Positions 21,642 to 34,500 of a DNA stretch of 64,000 nt are shown piece by piece. Position 1 is the first letter of the stretch. Every line of letters starts with the position of its first letter. Made by a program: the position numbers and the translations under genes. The notes under the pieces are model-generated. The model was not told the origin of the DNA, did no database searches, and was given only the letters and a program-made list of their open reading frames with translations. The stretch is from the NCBI GenBank assembly GCA_028641055.1, contig CM054059.1, forward strand, positions 47,439,682 through 47,503,681, in the 5' to 3' direction. Source of the stretch: Alopecurus myosuroides (lineage: Eukaryota > Streptophyta > Magnoliopsida > Poales > Poaceae).

Positions 21642-22815
21642 TCACATGCGCCCTGCAGGGTGGCTCAGGGTGAGCTCCAGGGAGGCGCCCGCGTCCTGCC
21701 CGGGCATTATCATCACCTGCTGGTTGCCGCTGCTGTAAAAGGTGTACTGCTGATCTTGCAGCTGGTGGTGGTGTTGCTGCTGCTGGAATGTCATGGTGGG
21801 GGTGGTGGTGGCGGCTCCTCCCCACCACTGGAGGTTGGAGCTCGACTGCTGCTGCGGGTAGCTGCCCTGGCCGCCCGTCGGGAAGAGCGGGAGAGTCTCG
21901 GGCTCCCTCGTCGTCGTCATCGGGGGCGCCTGGTCCGCCGAGAAGGAGAAGCATGCCGGCCAACGCGTCTGCGCGGTGGCGGGGCCGTGGTTGCCCGCTC
22001 CCGCGCTCCTCGTCACGCCCATGTAGTCCTGCAATTGATTTCGAGATGAGATGATCGATTTCGACATGCATGATTACTAGCAGTACGATGAAGCAGTAAT
22101 TACCTGCAGCTGCACGAAGTTTCCCCCTGTGGAGGCGGCGCTGTCCCCCCAACAGGTAGTAGTAGTGCTCCCGTCCATCGGCGCGGCCGAGGCGCCGAAC
22201 AAGCCGCCCGAGGAGGCAGCCATCCATGCGCTGTCCCCCCAACTCGTAGTAGTAGTGCTCCCGTCCATCTGCATGGCCGATGCCGATCCTCCACGGCCGC
22301 CATTGCAGGCCGCCGCACCTGCACACGCGCGCGGGGTCGATCAATCATCCACCAAGCATGAACTTGATCCTTTTAAAGCAGAGGAAAGAAACGCGAGAGG
22401 GAGAGGAAACGCGCGCATGCACGCACGTACCGGCGGATCCAGGGGACGGCGCGAGGACGACGACGCCGAGGTGGTCTGCGGCGGCGGAGGAGGTGTCGAC
22501 GGCGCCGAGGCGCTTCTTGTGGCGCTCGCGGGCCTTGTGGTTCTGGAACCAGTAGAAGACGTTCTTGCCCTCGATCCGGCCGAACTGGCGCAGGCGGGCG
22601 GCGATCCGCTGGATCTGGTCCGCGTTGGGGGACCGGATGCCGCAGCCGTAGTAGAGCTCCTTGAGGATCTTCACCTGCTCCGGCGTCGGCGTCCACCGCG
22701 CCCCGGTCGGCCGGCACGGCGCGGCCGTGGCACCGTTCGCGACGATGGCATTGCCTGCCGCACCCGCGCCTCCACCGCCGCTGGCCTGCTGTCTCCACAC
22801 GCTCGCCTTGTCCAT
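21642..22815 (-). CDS. WUS: WUSCHEL (WUS-clade WOX homeodomain transcription factor)
   Basis: Exons are 22815-22431, 22318-22104 and 22028-21642, with GT-AG introns and phases that join; 987 nt give 328 residues. WUS is the stem-cell organiser factor of shoot and floral meristems. The homeodomain spans about residues 38-103, with the extra-loop WUS pattern '[19 protein letters not shown]' and helix 3 '[18 protein letters not shown]'. The WUS-box is TLPLFP at 245-250 and the C-terminal EAR-like repressor motif is LELTL at 317-321. The combination of WUS-box and EAR motif separates WUS from WOX3, WOX4 and WOX5. Exon 2 holds a duplicated '[13 protein letters not shown]' segment. A Gln/His-rich stretch precedes the EAR. 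The 3' flank back to 21311 shows nothing else. By colinearity with rice chromosome 4 this would fall on Triticeae group 2 (inference). Confidence 0.95.
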
Positions 22816-22928
22816 GGGAAGAAGATGAGTGCCAAGAACAAGAGGAAGAAAAAGGAGGAGGGTTTGAGCTGGGGTTGGAAACTTGGAGTTGGAGGAGAGG
22901 TCGACATGGAGGGATCACATGAGAGGGG

Positions 22929-22935
22929 TATATAT
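22929..22935 (-). promoter_or_regulatory. TATA box of WUS
   Basis: TATATA(T) lies about 115 bases upstream of the WUS ATG, in a pyrimidine-rich leader context ('CCCTCCATATATACCCCTC' on minus). The proximal promoter that remains unique runs only to about 23515, where LINE-derived sequence begins. Confidence 0.55.
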
Positions 22936-23515
22936 GGAGGGACCGGATGCAGCTGTTGGCTAGCTAGTACGAGCTAGAGGAATAGGAGTGTAGGGGTGGG
23001 GTGATATAGGCTGTGGGCTAGCTGCTGGGTGGAGGACTCGTTGCCGGAGGGAGAGGAGGATCATGGCGATATCTTTTGGAGAGGGACGAGTGAAGTTGAC
23101 ACACGTACGTACGAGCTCCTTCCGGTCAGGAGAAGAAAAGCTCATCGATGAGGGGAGGGGGCATGGAGCTAGAGGAGGCATGTGGGGACTATGAACAGGG
23201 CATGGAGCGCAGACGCCCGCATACGGCAACTGCTTCCTCCTCCCCTAGCTTCACATAGGCTGCGTTCTCTCTCTCCCCCTCTCGCAGTGACACGCGAGTG
23301 CGTGCTCATACATGCATGAACTGATCGAGTTCGAGCTCCGAGTAATTTTTGTTTGGGTTGGGGTGGGGCATACAAGAATAAGTGTGATGTGAGGGTTGAT
23401 CAATGTGTGCGCCGCTTCTTGTCTGCTGCCGCTTTCAATTTGTTTTGGTCACATTGACTGCATGCCCGGGCTAGCTTTTGGATTGAAAGGCCTCCCGAAA
23501 CAGATCAGTCAAACA

Positions 23516-24521
23516 GTCGTGGAGGAGCCGGATCCCGGGGCGCGCTCCTTCGACGGCGAGGCCGGCCGGAGAGGAGAAGGGAGAGGCGCACGGTGGCCTG
23601 TACCTACTATGAGTAGTTTTAGGTGGAGTTGCTACGTACTTTGGTCCCTCGTGGCGAATTGGAGTAGCTCTGTGGCCCTTGGCTGCCATGGCCAGGTTAG
23701 GCATCAAGGTGGCATACGGCGACGCAAGTGGTGGACAAGGATGCGGGCATCTCCTCCAATAAGGTCCGCGAAGGCAGCTACACCGACGAATCTACGGGAA
23801 ATTCGTCGAAGTGGTGGAGGTCGGCTTCTCCCTTTGCTCCATGAAGGCGGATGGGAAAGGTGGGGATCGGTCACTGCCTAAATAATACCGGCGTTGAGGT
23901 ATGTTGTTATTGCTACCATCTATGCTTTCCTCCCCTAGTTCGTGGCAGGATCCTAGGGTCTGATGGCGAGTTAGTTTCTCCGATGCGACGTGGGTGTGCC
24001 TCTGCTGCTCCGATGTGCTCTTCGGCTGCTCTTGTCGTCTCCTCTTTGGGTGCCATGGTGGTTATACAGAGGGCGGCGTGATCGCAGATGGTGAACTGGA
24101 GTGGTGCTGGAATTCAAGAACCTACTGTTGGAGCAACACATCGGCGACTTTAGATGGTCGGCCGAGATTTTTAGCCATGAGTTGACCCTTCAAGCCAGAG
24201 AGTTTGCACGACGTTATCACAACCTCCTTTCTGAGTACCTTGAGAGATTGGTTGCTGAGGACTTCACCGGAACAGGGACAAGTGGTGTTGTCCGTCGATG
24301 TTCATGGTTGTAGCATGTTAATCTCTGTGCTCCGCAGTGGAGAAGAAAGAGGACTTGATTGCGTTGTCACATCTTTTTTTTAGCAAGGTCTTCTTTACAA
24401 ATGCCAAGGACCTATGTGTAATTTTACTATTTTATGGGGTCTTTCATGATAACTTGTACCTCTATCCTTGTTATTGATGAAGGTTCTAGCCCCTTTGGGG
24501 CGCTCCCTGTTCAAAAAAAAA
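23516..24521 (+). mobile_element. 5'-truncated LINE tail, about 1 kb
   Basis: The right end is '...gggcgctccctgttc' followed by nine A, a typical end of a plant L1-type LINE. The sequence after the tail, 'agatcggtaaaca', resembles 'agatcagtcaaaca' at 23502-23515, a diverged target duplication. The inside is GC-rich 3'-end sequence with no intact domain. It lies about 0.7 kb upstream of the WUS start codon. Confidence 0.55.
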
Positions 24522-24578
24522 GATCGGTAAACATAATCTGTCAGGGAAGGATCGATCAAACTCACTTGCAAGCTTCTG

Positions 24579-26650
24579 TTTTTTTTTCAACTCGACTACT
24601 CCCATTTTCATTACGGATCATAACGGAAATACAAGATTCTGCTACAAAGCAAACAGGAGGCAGGGAATATAGTAGAACAGAAGAAAAAGTAGTTTGGTAG
24701 GAAAACCAGTTGTGCAGCCTCGACATCAAAGCTACACTACGAGGCGAAAAACCTACCGCTAAACTAACAGTCAACCAGCACAGGAGACCACTAGTTTTCA
24801 GCTTACAAACAGTAACCACCGAAAGAGAATGACCAAGAGACTAACCAGTTACAGCCACGAGCGAAAACAACAGCCAAACAACCAGCAGAAGCATATCAGC
24901 CTTTAGTAATCTTTAGCACCCTCGATCCATCAGCGGAAGTAGACCTAGAGCCTCCCGCAAGCGATGCCCAGCGGGCAGCCTTGTTCATCAGTTGGTCAGC
25001 CCCTCCTGTGATCAAAGCACACTCCTCTTCTCCGTAGAGACCTTCCCAATATTGAAGAAGAGAACACACACAGAACATAGTAGCCAAGGGAGATTTCAGC
25101 ACCAGCTTATCAAAAGTCACCATATTTCTCGTGACCCAAATCGCTCAGTAAACCGCATCTAAAAGCAACATATGAAACTTGGTACCATAGGGGAAAAAGG
25201 CATACAGCCAAACCATGCATTGCCACAGCAAAGAAGGACAACATGCAACACCAAGCACCGACCCAAGGCTACCCCAGACTACTCTAGCATGAGAGCAGGA
25301 AAAGAACAAATGTCGCGCATTTTCAACACGATCACAGGAAGAACACAAATGATTGCCATTCCACTTCCTTTTTTTCAAATTATCCTGGGTAACCACGACA
25401 TCCTGAAAAAGCCGCCACATGAAAATCTTTACCTTAAGGGGGATTTTGGCTTTCCAAACCCACTTGTTATGCAAACCTGAAATACTTCTCTTCAACTCCT
25501 AGTACAAAGATTTAGTCGAGAACCTATCCTTTGGATTTAGGGGCCGGGTAACCTCATCAGGTTCATACGAGGGCAGATGTTTTCTCGCTACCTCTACAAT
25601 GAACTTCCACTGATCTTCTAGGAGGTCACTGAATCTACGACGAAAGGGGACATTAAAATCGCAGGCAACCACCCTCTCAAAGGTCCAACTTTGCTCATGG
25701 CAGATATCAAAGAGCATAGGATAGACGACCATCAATGAACAATTATTTAGCCAAGCATCTTTCCAAAAACGAACCAGGTTGTCTTTTTTAAGATTCAATT
25801 TCCTCCCAAGGAAATACACATCTTTAACTTCAAAAGGCTTTTCCAGCTGGGAGAATCACTCACCCGACATTTAACATTTGCCACAGATTTATTTCTCAGA
25901 TATTTAGCACGAACAATTTGTTGCCAAAGGCCATTTTGAGTCTCGAGCTTCCACCACCACTTGCAAAGGAGACTAATATTTTGCCTCCTCAATTTTTTGA
26001 CACCTAGACCGCGTTTACCCTTAGATCTGCACACACGAGACCACTTGACCATATGATATTTCTTTTTCCCTTTGTTACCAGACTAGAAAAACTTCCTCCG
26101 GTGTTTGTCAATCTTCTCGATAAAACCTTTGCTCAACAAAACATGGACATGTAATAAGAATGAACACAAAATAGGCTAGAGTCCAGCAAGGTTAACCTCC
26201 CTCCCGAAGAAGTCGAATCTCCAATCCAAGCATCAAGATTTTTAAGAAGCTTTGCGTCTAAAAATCGCAGTCAATCATCTTGAGGTTTGTAAAGGTCACA
26301 AGCACACCAAGGTATTTCAAAGGCAATTGACCAACTTGACAATTGAAATGATCAGAATAGAACTTGGCAATATCAGCCCCCCTCCCCAGTCACAAAAATC
26401 TCGCTTTTTCTCAAAGTTGATTTTAAGGCCAGACATGAGCTCGAAAATATACAACAACAACCTCAGGTTAACAGCTTTAATAAAGTCATGAGAGATGCAA
26501 AAGACTGTGTTATTAGCGTATTGTAAAATAGCAACCCCATTATCAACCAAATCAGGAGAAAGGCCAGAAAATAACCCATTTTGCTGTGCACGAAGCACCA
26601 TCTTAGTCAAAACCAAACTAGCCAGGTTAAAAAGGATAGGGGACATGGGG
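24579..26650 (-). mobile_element. LINE-A, 3' half (split by nested insertion)
   Basis: This is the 3' half of an L1-type LINE that resumes at 49166-53975. The minus strand ends in nine A (T-run 24579-24587). The 10-mer CAAGCTTCTG just outside (24569-24578) pairs with CAAGCTTGTG at 53976-53985, a likely target duplication with one change. Joining 26650 to 49171 restores the conserved reverse-transcriptase text 'RQGDPMSPILFNL' across the break, which shows that both halves are one element. Confidence 0.85.
24896..26645 (-). pseudogene. LINE-A ORF2, second half: RT palm to zf-RVT, broken
   Basis: Read on minus, the frame continues from 'SPILFNLASLVLT' through the palm. The catalytic motif reads 'LQYANNT' instead of 'LQYADDT', so both metal-binding aspartates are replaced by asparagine. 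Further pieces, in shifted frames, are 'WSRVCRSKGKRGLGVKKLRRQN' type text (25795-26052), 'NLVRFWKDAWL' (25499-25819) and the zf-RVT domain 'WVWKAKIPLKVKIFMWRLFQ...CSSCDRVENARHLFFSC' (25145-25495). Several stops and frameshifts interrupt it. It is inactive. Confidence 0.85.
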
Positions 26651-29600
26651 TGTAACATCCCAGTGTTTGGGGGGGTTATAAGGGTATAAATATAATATGT
26701 GCATTTGTAAAGCATGCATCTCAAAATACGGGAAATTTTGGCGCGAAAGTTTAAACAAATCAAAGTGACCAATGTTTCACTTGACATGATGAAGTAGGTC
26801 TAGTTCATCTAGTCAAGAGTACAATTGGAGTGATCTTTAAAACAAGTATCTTAAGAAACCAAATCATCTGATCAGGCAAACCATAGTTGGTTATGACCAA
26901 GCACAAACTCTCAACAACCTTAACCACAAGTCTTTAAGTGACTTGGGATAATTCATTAGGTATCTACAGCCCAAAGAGGGGTGAGTACCCAAATCACACA
27001 ACTGATAATCATACTTCCACAAAATAGTAATGTACCAGTGAATCATCTCATAAGTAGAACATTATGTTCTCTAATCATGAACTCTTCAAGTTATCAACCA
27101 TTCACACAACATCTTTCCAAATTATTTAGTAACTACTAAGTGAAACTTCACAGGTAAATAACAAAGGTTCAATAGAACACAAAAGATACAAACAAGTGTT
27201 AACTCAAAACCCACAAGTGGGAAATAACATAGTAAGTGTTATTAACATATTTATCGAATATGTACATATCTCATCAACCATAAAAGAAGTACCTAAAAGA
27301 AGAAATAGATCTTCTTAAGCTACTGTTAAACCTTGATCATTGTATATGATAATTCCAAACCTCTATGTATGCATCAAGATTACAAATGAGGAATACAAAA
27401 TAACAACATGAAACTCTGAGAAACCAACTAACAAATATGACATAAGTCATTAAACCTCAATAAGCTTCACATGCTCAATTTCTCATTCATCTTATACAAG
27501 TGAGCACATGAAATCTCAACACATCAATGAATCATTTGATCAACTTACTATTAATTCATCATTCCATAAACACTCCACATTTCTATCCAAATCAACAATC
27601 AAGAACTAAGGTATATCTGGATACAACTAATGGATAACAACAAATATAACCTCTATTAGAGGAATTGAATTGATAGCCAAGCAAAACCAATCACAAGGAA
27701 ACAAATACATAGCTTATGGGAAATAAAATAAGAAGTATATGAAAGGAGGATAATAGCATGAACTAACTCTTAATCTAGATCTTGTTATTTTGGCTAGACC
27801 ATTATATCTTGTTTCCCAATCTTCTTGAAGTCATCCTAAAAGAGAAGCAACCACAAGAAATGAGGGACTACTACAAGAAGATATGCAGAAGGTTTCTTCA
27901 GATTGTTCTAGAAGTGCTATTCCAATCTATTATAAGAGTATTTGGAAACTCTTTTATCTTGATCTGATCTTATTAACTCCTCTTGAAATAGTGTGATACT
28001 CCAATGTTAGTGTTATATAGAAGTAGTTTTGTGACAAGACTAGGTACCTTGTTAACAGATCACTTCTGTATACTCAAACAACTGAGTGTCATGCACAAAC
28101 AAAAAGAAGGTAAGATAACATGGTACATCTCAGCCAATTGTATATGATTAGTAATTTGGAGGCAAGTCTGGCCCACTTGTTAACAAATTCTTCTTATATG
28201 CATATGGCAACTTGATGTCATAAAATAAACCTACATTCTTTTATAATCATCTAAGTAAAATCTTGCTTGGTGTAATTGGTTGTCTTCACCACAAGGGTGA
28301 GACACTGAAGGTGGAATCCAAGAGCTGATTTTACTTGCTATTGAACAAGGCAACATCGGAAGACAAGTGGCAACCAGAGACAAGAACATCAAGCAACAGA
28401 AGCCAACAAGGAGCAACACTGCCTCAGTAAGGGAGCATAAGGAATTACCCAGTGAATCATTAGGTAATATAGAGATCTATAACCTCTATTCCTTGTCAAG
28501 CTCATCAAAGATAAGGAATATATGATTCTCTTTAAGGGGAAACAATTATCAAGTATGAAATAATAACAAGCCTTAGCATCCACATGTCTGTGATATGTGG
28601 AGGTTAATGGAAACAAGCTTAACACCTTGTTTTCCAGATCTTTCTCATCCATAAGACTAATGGATAATAACCAGAATTCATTAATTCACCAACATGTAAA
28701 TGATTACATGTTCTAAAAACAACATTGGATAATACCCCTACTTTTAAAACAAGGTTGGAAAACAAACATATAGTATCTTGATATTGGGAATCAATGTGAG
28801 CATCCTAAGCCACTCCTGTTTTCCACATGATCAATTACCTAAAATAACCACCATGATTTATACACACCCAATTAAAATGTCAACAAAAATTGCTAAGAGT
28901 TGGAACTATGAGAATAACAAAGTTACATAAAAGAAAACAAGTCTTTTCATTACTCAAAATCATCTGGCATGATTTGGAATAATATTCAATGGTTGGTGAT
29001 TTTTCTATAATACATGAAACATTATTAAGTAGTTTTCTATAAGACTTGTATCAAAATTATTTAATTTTGAAAACACACTATGTTAACCACATTGTTGTTG
29101 TGTGTGATCATTATAATCATGCCTAAAATAATTTAATAGCCATTTAATAAATTAAATTAAGAGAAAACAACAAAACCACTATTGTCCAAATTCACCAAAT
29201 CAAAACATGGTGAGATTGCATTTTTGATGAGGAATTCAAATCTTATTTTTAATAATTTTTCCGTTGACAAAAAGGCCCTAAAAACAACATTTCGATTCTG
29301 TTTTCATCATAGAAGGACCTCTTCGTAAAAATAAATAAATTCCAGGGGGTTATGGGAAAGAAATCCCTTTTGTCTTCCTCCAGGCCGGCAAGGTGCATGT
29401 CGACGCCGCCGCGCCACCTCCTGCTTCCTCCCTTCGCGTGGATAAGAACCGAGGAGGAGAGTCGTGCTCTCTCACTCCCTCTCTCTCTCGCAGTCTCCCT
29501 ATCTCTCTCTGTTTTCTTCCGGGAGAGGGCAAAAGGAACCGAAACCGTAGCCACGGTGATCTTCTCTCGCCGCCGATTCCGACCACGCGCGGTCGAGCCA

Positions 29601-30020
29601 AGAACACCAGGAGAACCGCCGTTACCCTCTCTTCCTCCACGTCGACTCGGGCGAGCTGAAACGGCTTGATTCACCGGAATTTCACCGTCTTCCACAAGTC
29701 TGGCCGCCGACCAATATTGGACGCCGCCGGTGATTGGGACCTCGCCGTGCTTCACCGTCCCTACCACCGCGTTCCTGGTGAGCCGTAGAGCACCACGGTG
29801 CCTTTCGTTTGGTCAATCGTTTTCGATTTCGCCGTAGAGCCATCGACGGCCGCCGTCCGCCACACTTGAACTCGCCGCCGGCCACTCAACGACCATATGG
29901 TCCAATAGCCACCGTCCCTAGATTCCTTGTGACGCGTTAGGGCTAGTGGTAGCAACCAATTTGAGAAAATCGTAGCTAGTCGGCGGATTGGGTTTCACAG
30001 AAGAGATCATCTCCCGTGAT

Positions 30021-30072
30021 GACGTCAACTTGACGTCAGTATGACGTCAACTTGACGTCAGTATGACGTCAT
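30021..30072. promoter_or_regulatory. five TGACGTCA (CRE/bZIP) sites at exact 11-bp spacing
   Basis: Perfect palindromes TGACGTCA begin at 30021, 30032, 30043, 30054 and 30065. The spacers alternate ACT, GTA, ACT, GTA, so a 22-bp unit is repeated. TGACGT(CA) is the core bound by plant bZIP proteins, including the TGA class. A spacing of 11 bp puts all sites on one face of the helix. The array lies in the solo LTR, just after a GC-rich CT-repeat block. Confidence 0.8.
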
Positions 30073-31533
30073 ATTTCGTTTTCCTTTTTATTTTAATTCT
30101 TTTTAAAAATTAACCCTGCCACGTGGACCCCACCCATCAATTCAAAAAGGACAGAAAATAATTAAATTTTATTAATTCAATCACTTTAATTCTATAACTC
30201 AGAAAAATATGAAAAAATTATGGAAATGTTTAGAAAAATATAATCTAAATGTTTATCAAATTTTCAAAAATGTTTGATAAAGTTTAAAATTAAATATTTT
30301 TTAAATTAAATTAAAGAATTTAAAATTGTGAAAAATAATAAATAATTCATAAAATCAGAAAATACAAGTTATATACCAAAATGCTCCAAATGAAAAATGC
30401 AACTCATCTATGATGTTTTCAAAGTCATTTTCCAAGTTTTCATATGTACAATATTTTGCCTAACCATTTAATTAATTTAAAATTAATAAATTAATAACTT
30501 AATCAAAAAATTTCAAAAACATTCAAATAATGTACCAAATGAAAGATAACAAAATTTTCAAACTCATTATATCTATAACAAATTATTTTGTTTAACTTAT
30601 GAATTCCATGTTAAGAAGTATAAGGGAAGTCTATAGGATTCCAATATAACGAGGATTAAGCAACACCACACCATCTTCTTTAATATTGAACCCAAATAAG
30701 TTTTCACTTCCAGAACTTCTTGACAAACATTATTGGATTACAAATTGATAGAGATGATTGTAGTATTTACTCACCTTCGGTTAAATTCTTTGGTCTTAGA
30801 CCCAAACTTTTCAACTGTGAAAAACAACATGTGTTGTTGTTTCCTTAAAGTTGTTTCCATGTATTGTTGTCTTATTACCTAAACTTGTGATAACAATTCT
30901 ACGTAAACATGATAAAAAAATGTTTGTTAAATAAAAGTGAAAGACACTTAAGCCTAAAAGAAATATCAAAATCACCACAAGTAATGAAACATTTCACCTA
31001 AAACATGTGTGAGTAATTTATCGTGTCAAACGTGGCTTACACTTGTAAGTTGGGGTGTTTTCCAGGGTGTTTCACGATGCATCTAATTACTATGCATTAC
31101 ATCATTTTGCCAGTGTTTTTTGTAGTCCTTACCGGGACTACTTTGCTATCTTTCAGATCTCGAGATTTCTCTACGCGACCCTAGAACCCGAAGACATGGA
31201 CTATTATTGTCATTATTTCAATCTCAGGCAAGTTCATCACTTGCTCATATCCTTTGCAGTATTTCTTAGCGAACTATTTGCAAAAACCCTATCGTATTAC
31301 CACCTGTTCTCAAAAGAATGCATGCTCCTATTTTTATAATAATATGACTACTTGAATGACTGCCCGAGTGGCAGTGTTCTGTTTGGTGGGCGGATGGGAC
31401 CATGGTAAGATGAATAGGTCAAAGGAAGATTTCATCTGCATGGGAAAGTATTACCTAGGACTTAACCACAAATGTCTTCAGAACTCGGTGCACCGTAAAT
31501 ACCGCGTTGACCATGGGTCTTGTATGGGGCGAG

Positions 31534-34500
31534 TGTAGAGGCCCCAGACCGGTAGGTCCAGAACCCCTCATATGCATTCATTCACGATCCCAGAAGAACC
31601 AGTCGTGAACAACATACGTAGTTGGCATACAGAATACATCATCCATTACACGAATATATAGTCTTACATAAATGGTCACATGACCAAGTTCTTGATAACT
31701 GTCACGCAGGACAGACATTCAAAGTAAACACAGCGGAAGACGATAAGCATAGCGTAGTAGAACCCGAGTCACGCCTCATCCTACAGGCTGCTGACTGGGA
31801 GACGATCCTAACTCGCAGGGCCATCAGCGTAGAACTCCTCCTCATAGTACTCCTCCTGAGGTGGCTCCTCGTAGTCTGATAAGTAGATACCAGGGGCGAA
31901 ACCAAATGAGTACATTTGAATGTACTCAACAAGACATCCTTTATTAGCTTACAATCATGCATACATGCTTATTTGGTGGAGTGGGTAGGCCATACATATG
32001 GTTCAGCTACCCATGACAGATAAAAGATTTGCCATGGTTGATTCCTCAAGCTTATCTCTTTGTAAACAAAATCATTTAAAATAATGTAGTTTTGTTCTCG
32101 TAGATATCACATATCTTGGAGGTTTTATAATTCTTTTGGAAAAGAAAGTTTTTCTTTTCAGAAACTTTTAGTAATAGTTTCTTTCTCATCGGTATCTCAC
32201 AGATACCAAGTCATTCCTCCATAGTACCCCTCAGGTACCAAAAGCCTTCCTTCAAAACCTCTTTTGAAAAGTTGACACAATACTAGCTACATGGCCATTC
32301 AACCGTCCATATCCGAGGACGCGGCTATCTCGAAATAGTTTTACTCTGCAGAGGTGTACACATTTCCACCAGATCCAGAGTCTGCCATGAAACAACCATG
32401 GACTGTTCCCAACCTATGAGAACATCAGATAACTGGTCTTGACTATCCACTCTGTACAAGCTAGTACATGACTATCTCTTCAATTGGGGTTTCCCTCCCT
32501 GGCAAGCCATGTCACACACCGCTCAAACAGGAGACCCAACTGCTGCATCCGGAGGGAAAATTAATCCCACACTTTAGATGTCCCGTATACTCACTCCTAG
32601 CGACATTTCGGTTCGGAGGATCCAATCCCCATATAGCCTTTGAGATAGCACATATACTAACCCTAACAAGTTTTTAATCAAGCCCCTACCCATATTGGGG
32701 TAAAGTGGCAGTACGATAATGGTTGTCCAGCGAAGACTAGGTTATGTGTCTTTTGTAAACATTTCTCATAAAAATTTCCCATCATAACAATCCTTCCGGC
32801 AGACAGGGTCTCACCCTTCCTCCGGGTTTTCCTTCCATAAGGCATTTGTTTACAAAAACACATTTTATTTAGTTCATTTAAGAACTCAAGTTTTAAGTAG
32901 GTGTATGGTATTTATATACCATTTAGTGTCTAAGGGCTTGGTAATACCAAGTTGACTATGATTATGAGTCCTTATACTAGTAGTATTAATAGTAGTAATA
33001 GGATTCACACAAAAATAGTTTTGAAGGTATAGTTTTGTAAAAACTTCAGAAGTGAAAAGCATGCATGATAGATAATGATAAGTAGTGATACAGCAAGCAT
33101 TAGGATGGCTTGCCTTGGTACAAGTGATGGTCCTGGTCCTGAAAGTAACAGGAGTTGCAATACCCTTCTTCAGCAATTCCTTCCTCCTCGTTTTCTAACG
33201 TCGTAAAAAGAAATAAAGACACACTTTCAGAACCAAGCAAGGCAAGCAATGCTACAAGCAATACATACAGCAAGCAATCAAGAAGTACCACCCAAAGTTC
33301 TCAATTTTTCCCTAAAGAAAAATTGGCATAAAAACTATAGTTGGAAAATCTGCTTTTTCCTAGTGCTTATGTGTGGCCAAAACAATGATTCTTAGTTAAG
33401 AACATTATGGACCAGTGGGATATAGCACATGCTACTGGACAGTAGGGTGTCCCATAAAACACATTTTGATGCCAAAAAAATTCCCACAACAATTCTTATG
33501 GCTAGCACACACAATTGGCTAAATTACTCAAGTAGTGAAATAAGCTCATGACAACAAGTCAACCTATTTTCCATTATGAGGCAAACCTACCAGTGGGTGT
33601 TCCACTAGTAAATATGCTCACCAAGAGGTTAATAAGCCTCTGGTCACTTTTATAAAAGTGCTAAAAACAACAAACAAACACCCAAAAATTCCTACTCATA
33701 CTAGGAGAAAAATTAGGAAAACTACTAGACTATTTTAGGCTATACTAGCTAATGGTATGCTCAAGTGTGCAAGCTTTCAGAGGCAAAATACCCCTCTAAC
33801 CAGTACCATAAGTGCTACTGGATCTCACAAAAATAACATAAAAACATAGCTAGGAAACAAGGATAGATATGCTTAAAAAACTACACATGTGAGGAGATCT
33901 ATTTCTAGTCACCCAAGTGCTACTCATGCTTTTGTGCTATTTAATAGGAAATCTACCAGGGGTGAAAACCCTAAGGAAATACTGCCACAAGTACTTTTCA
34001 TCCTCTGGTTTCAATACTAAAGAGTCATAATTTTCCCTAGTGGAAAACAAGACACAAAAACATACATGAGTATTCTAGTGTGAAATCTAGTCCTTAAGCA
34101 TTTCTATTTTAAACCTATTTCAACCACAAGCATCAAGCATCCAGAGGTGTTATAAACAAACTAACAGCACCTAAGTGGTACTGGTTCCATGGAAAACAAT
34201 CTAGCAACTAGCCTAAAGATTCATTTAAAAATCTACTCAAAACATACATAAAAATCTAGCTATTAGCAAGACATAAGCATGGAAAACTAGTTCTAAAATG
34301 CTACCATTCAAACCATTTATTCTAACATGCTCATATAACTTGTATACATCATAACCACAATGGAAAACAACATAACAAGCAAGATCACATCATTTTCAAC
34401 TCACAAAAGTAACATATAAGGCAAGATCTAGAATTAAAATTTAGGCAGAAAATAGCCAAAACTTGTTCTGTCTCTCTAAATTTTTCTGTTGCTCTAAAAA

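Noticed and set aside
22129..22977. Long plus-strand reading frame (282 codons) opposite WUS
   Set aside because: It is the antisense shadow of GC-rich WUS exons; the minus strand carries a homeodomain, WUS-box and EAR motif with consistent splicing.
23396..24313. Several frames of 60-160 codons upstream of WUS
   Set aside because: They fall in or next to the LINE tail that ends at 24521 and show no domain.
30016..30072. Regular repeat considered as a CRISPR-like or satellite array
   Set aside because: The unit is only 11/22 bp with no unique spacers, the genome is a plant, and the repeat core is a transcription-factor palindrome.
31622..31879. 85-codon frame repeated at 42974-43231
   Set aside because: Duplicate because it lies in the two LTRs; no recognisable domain.
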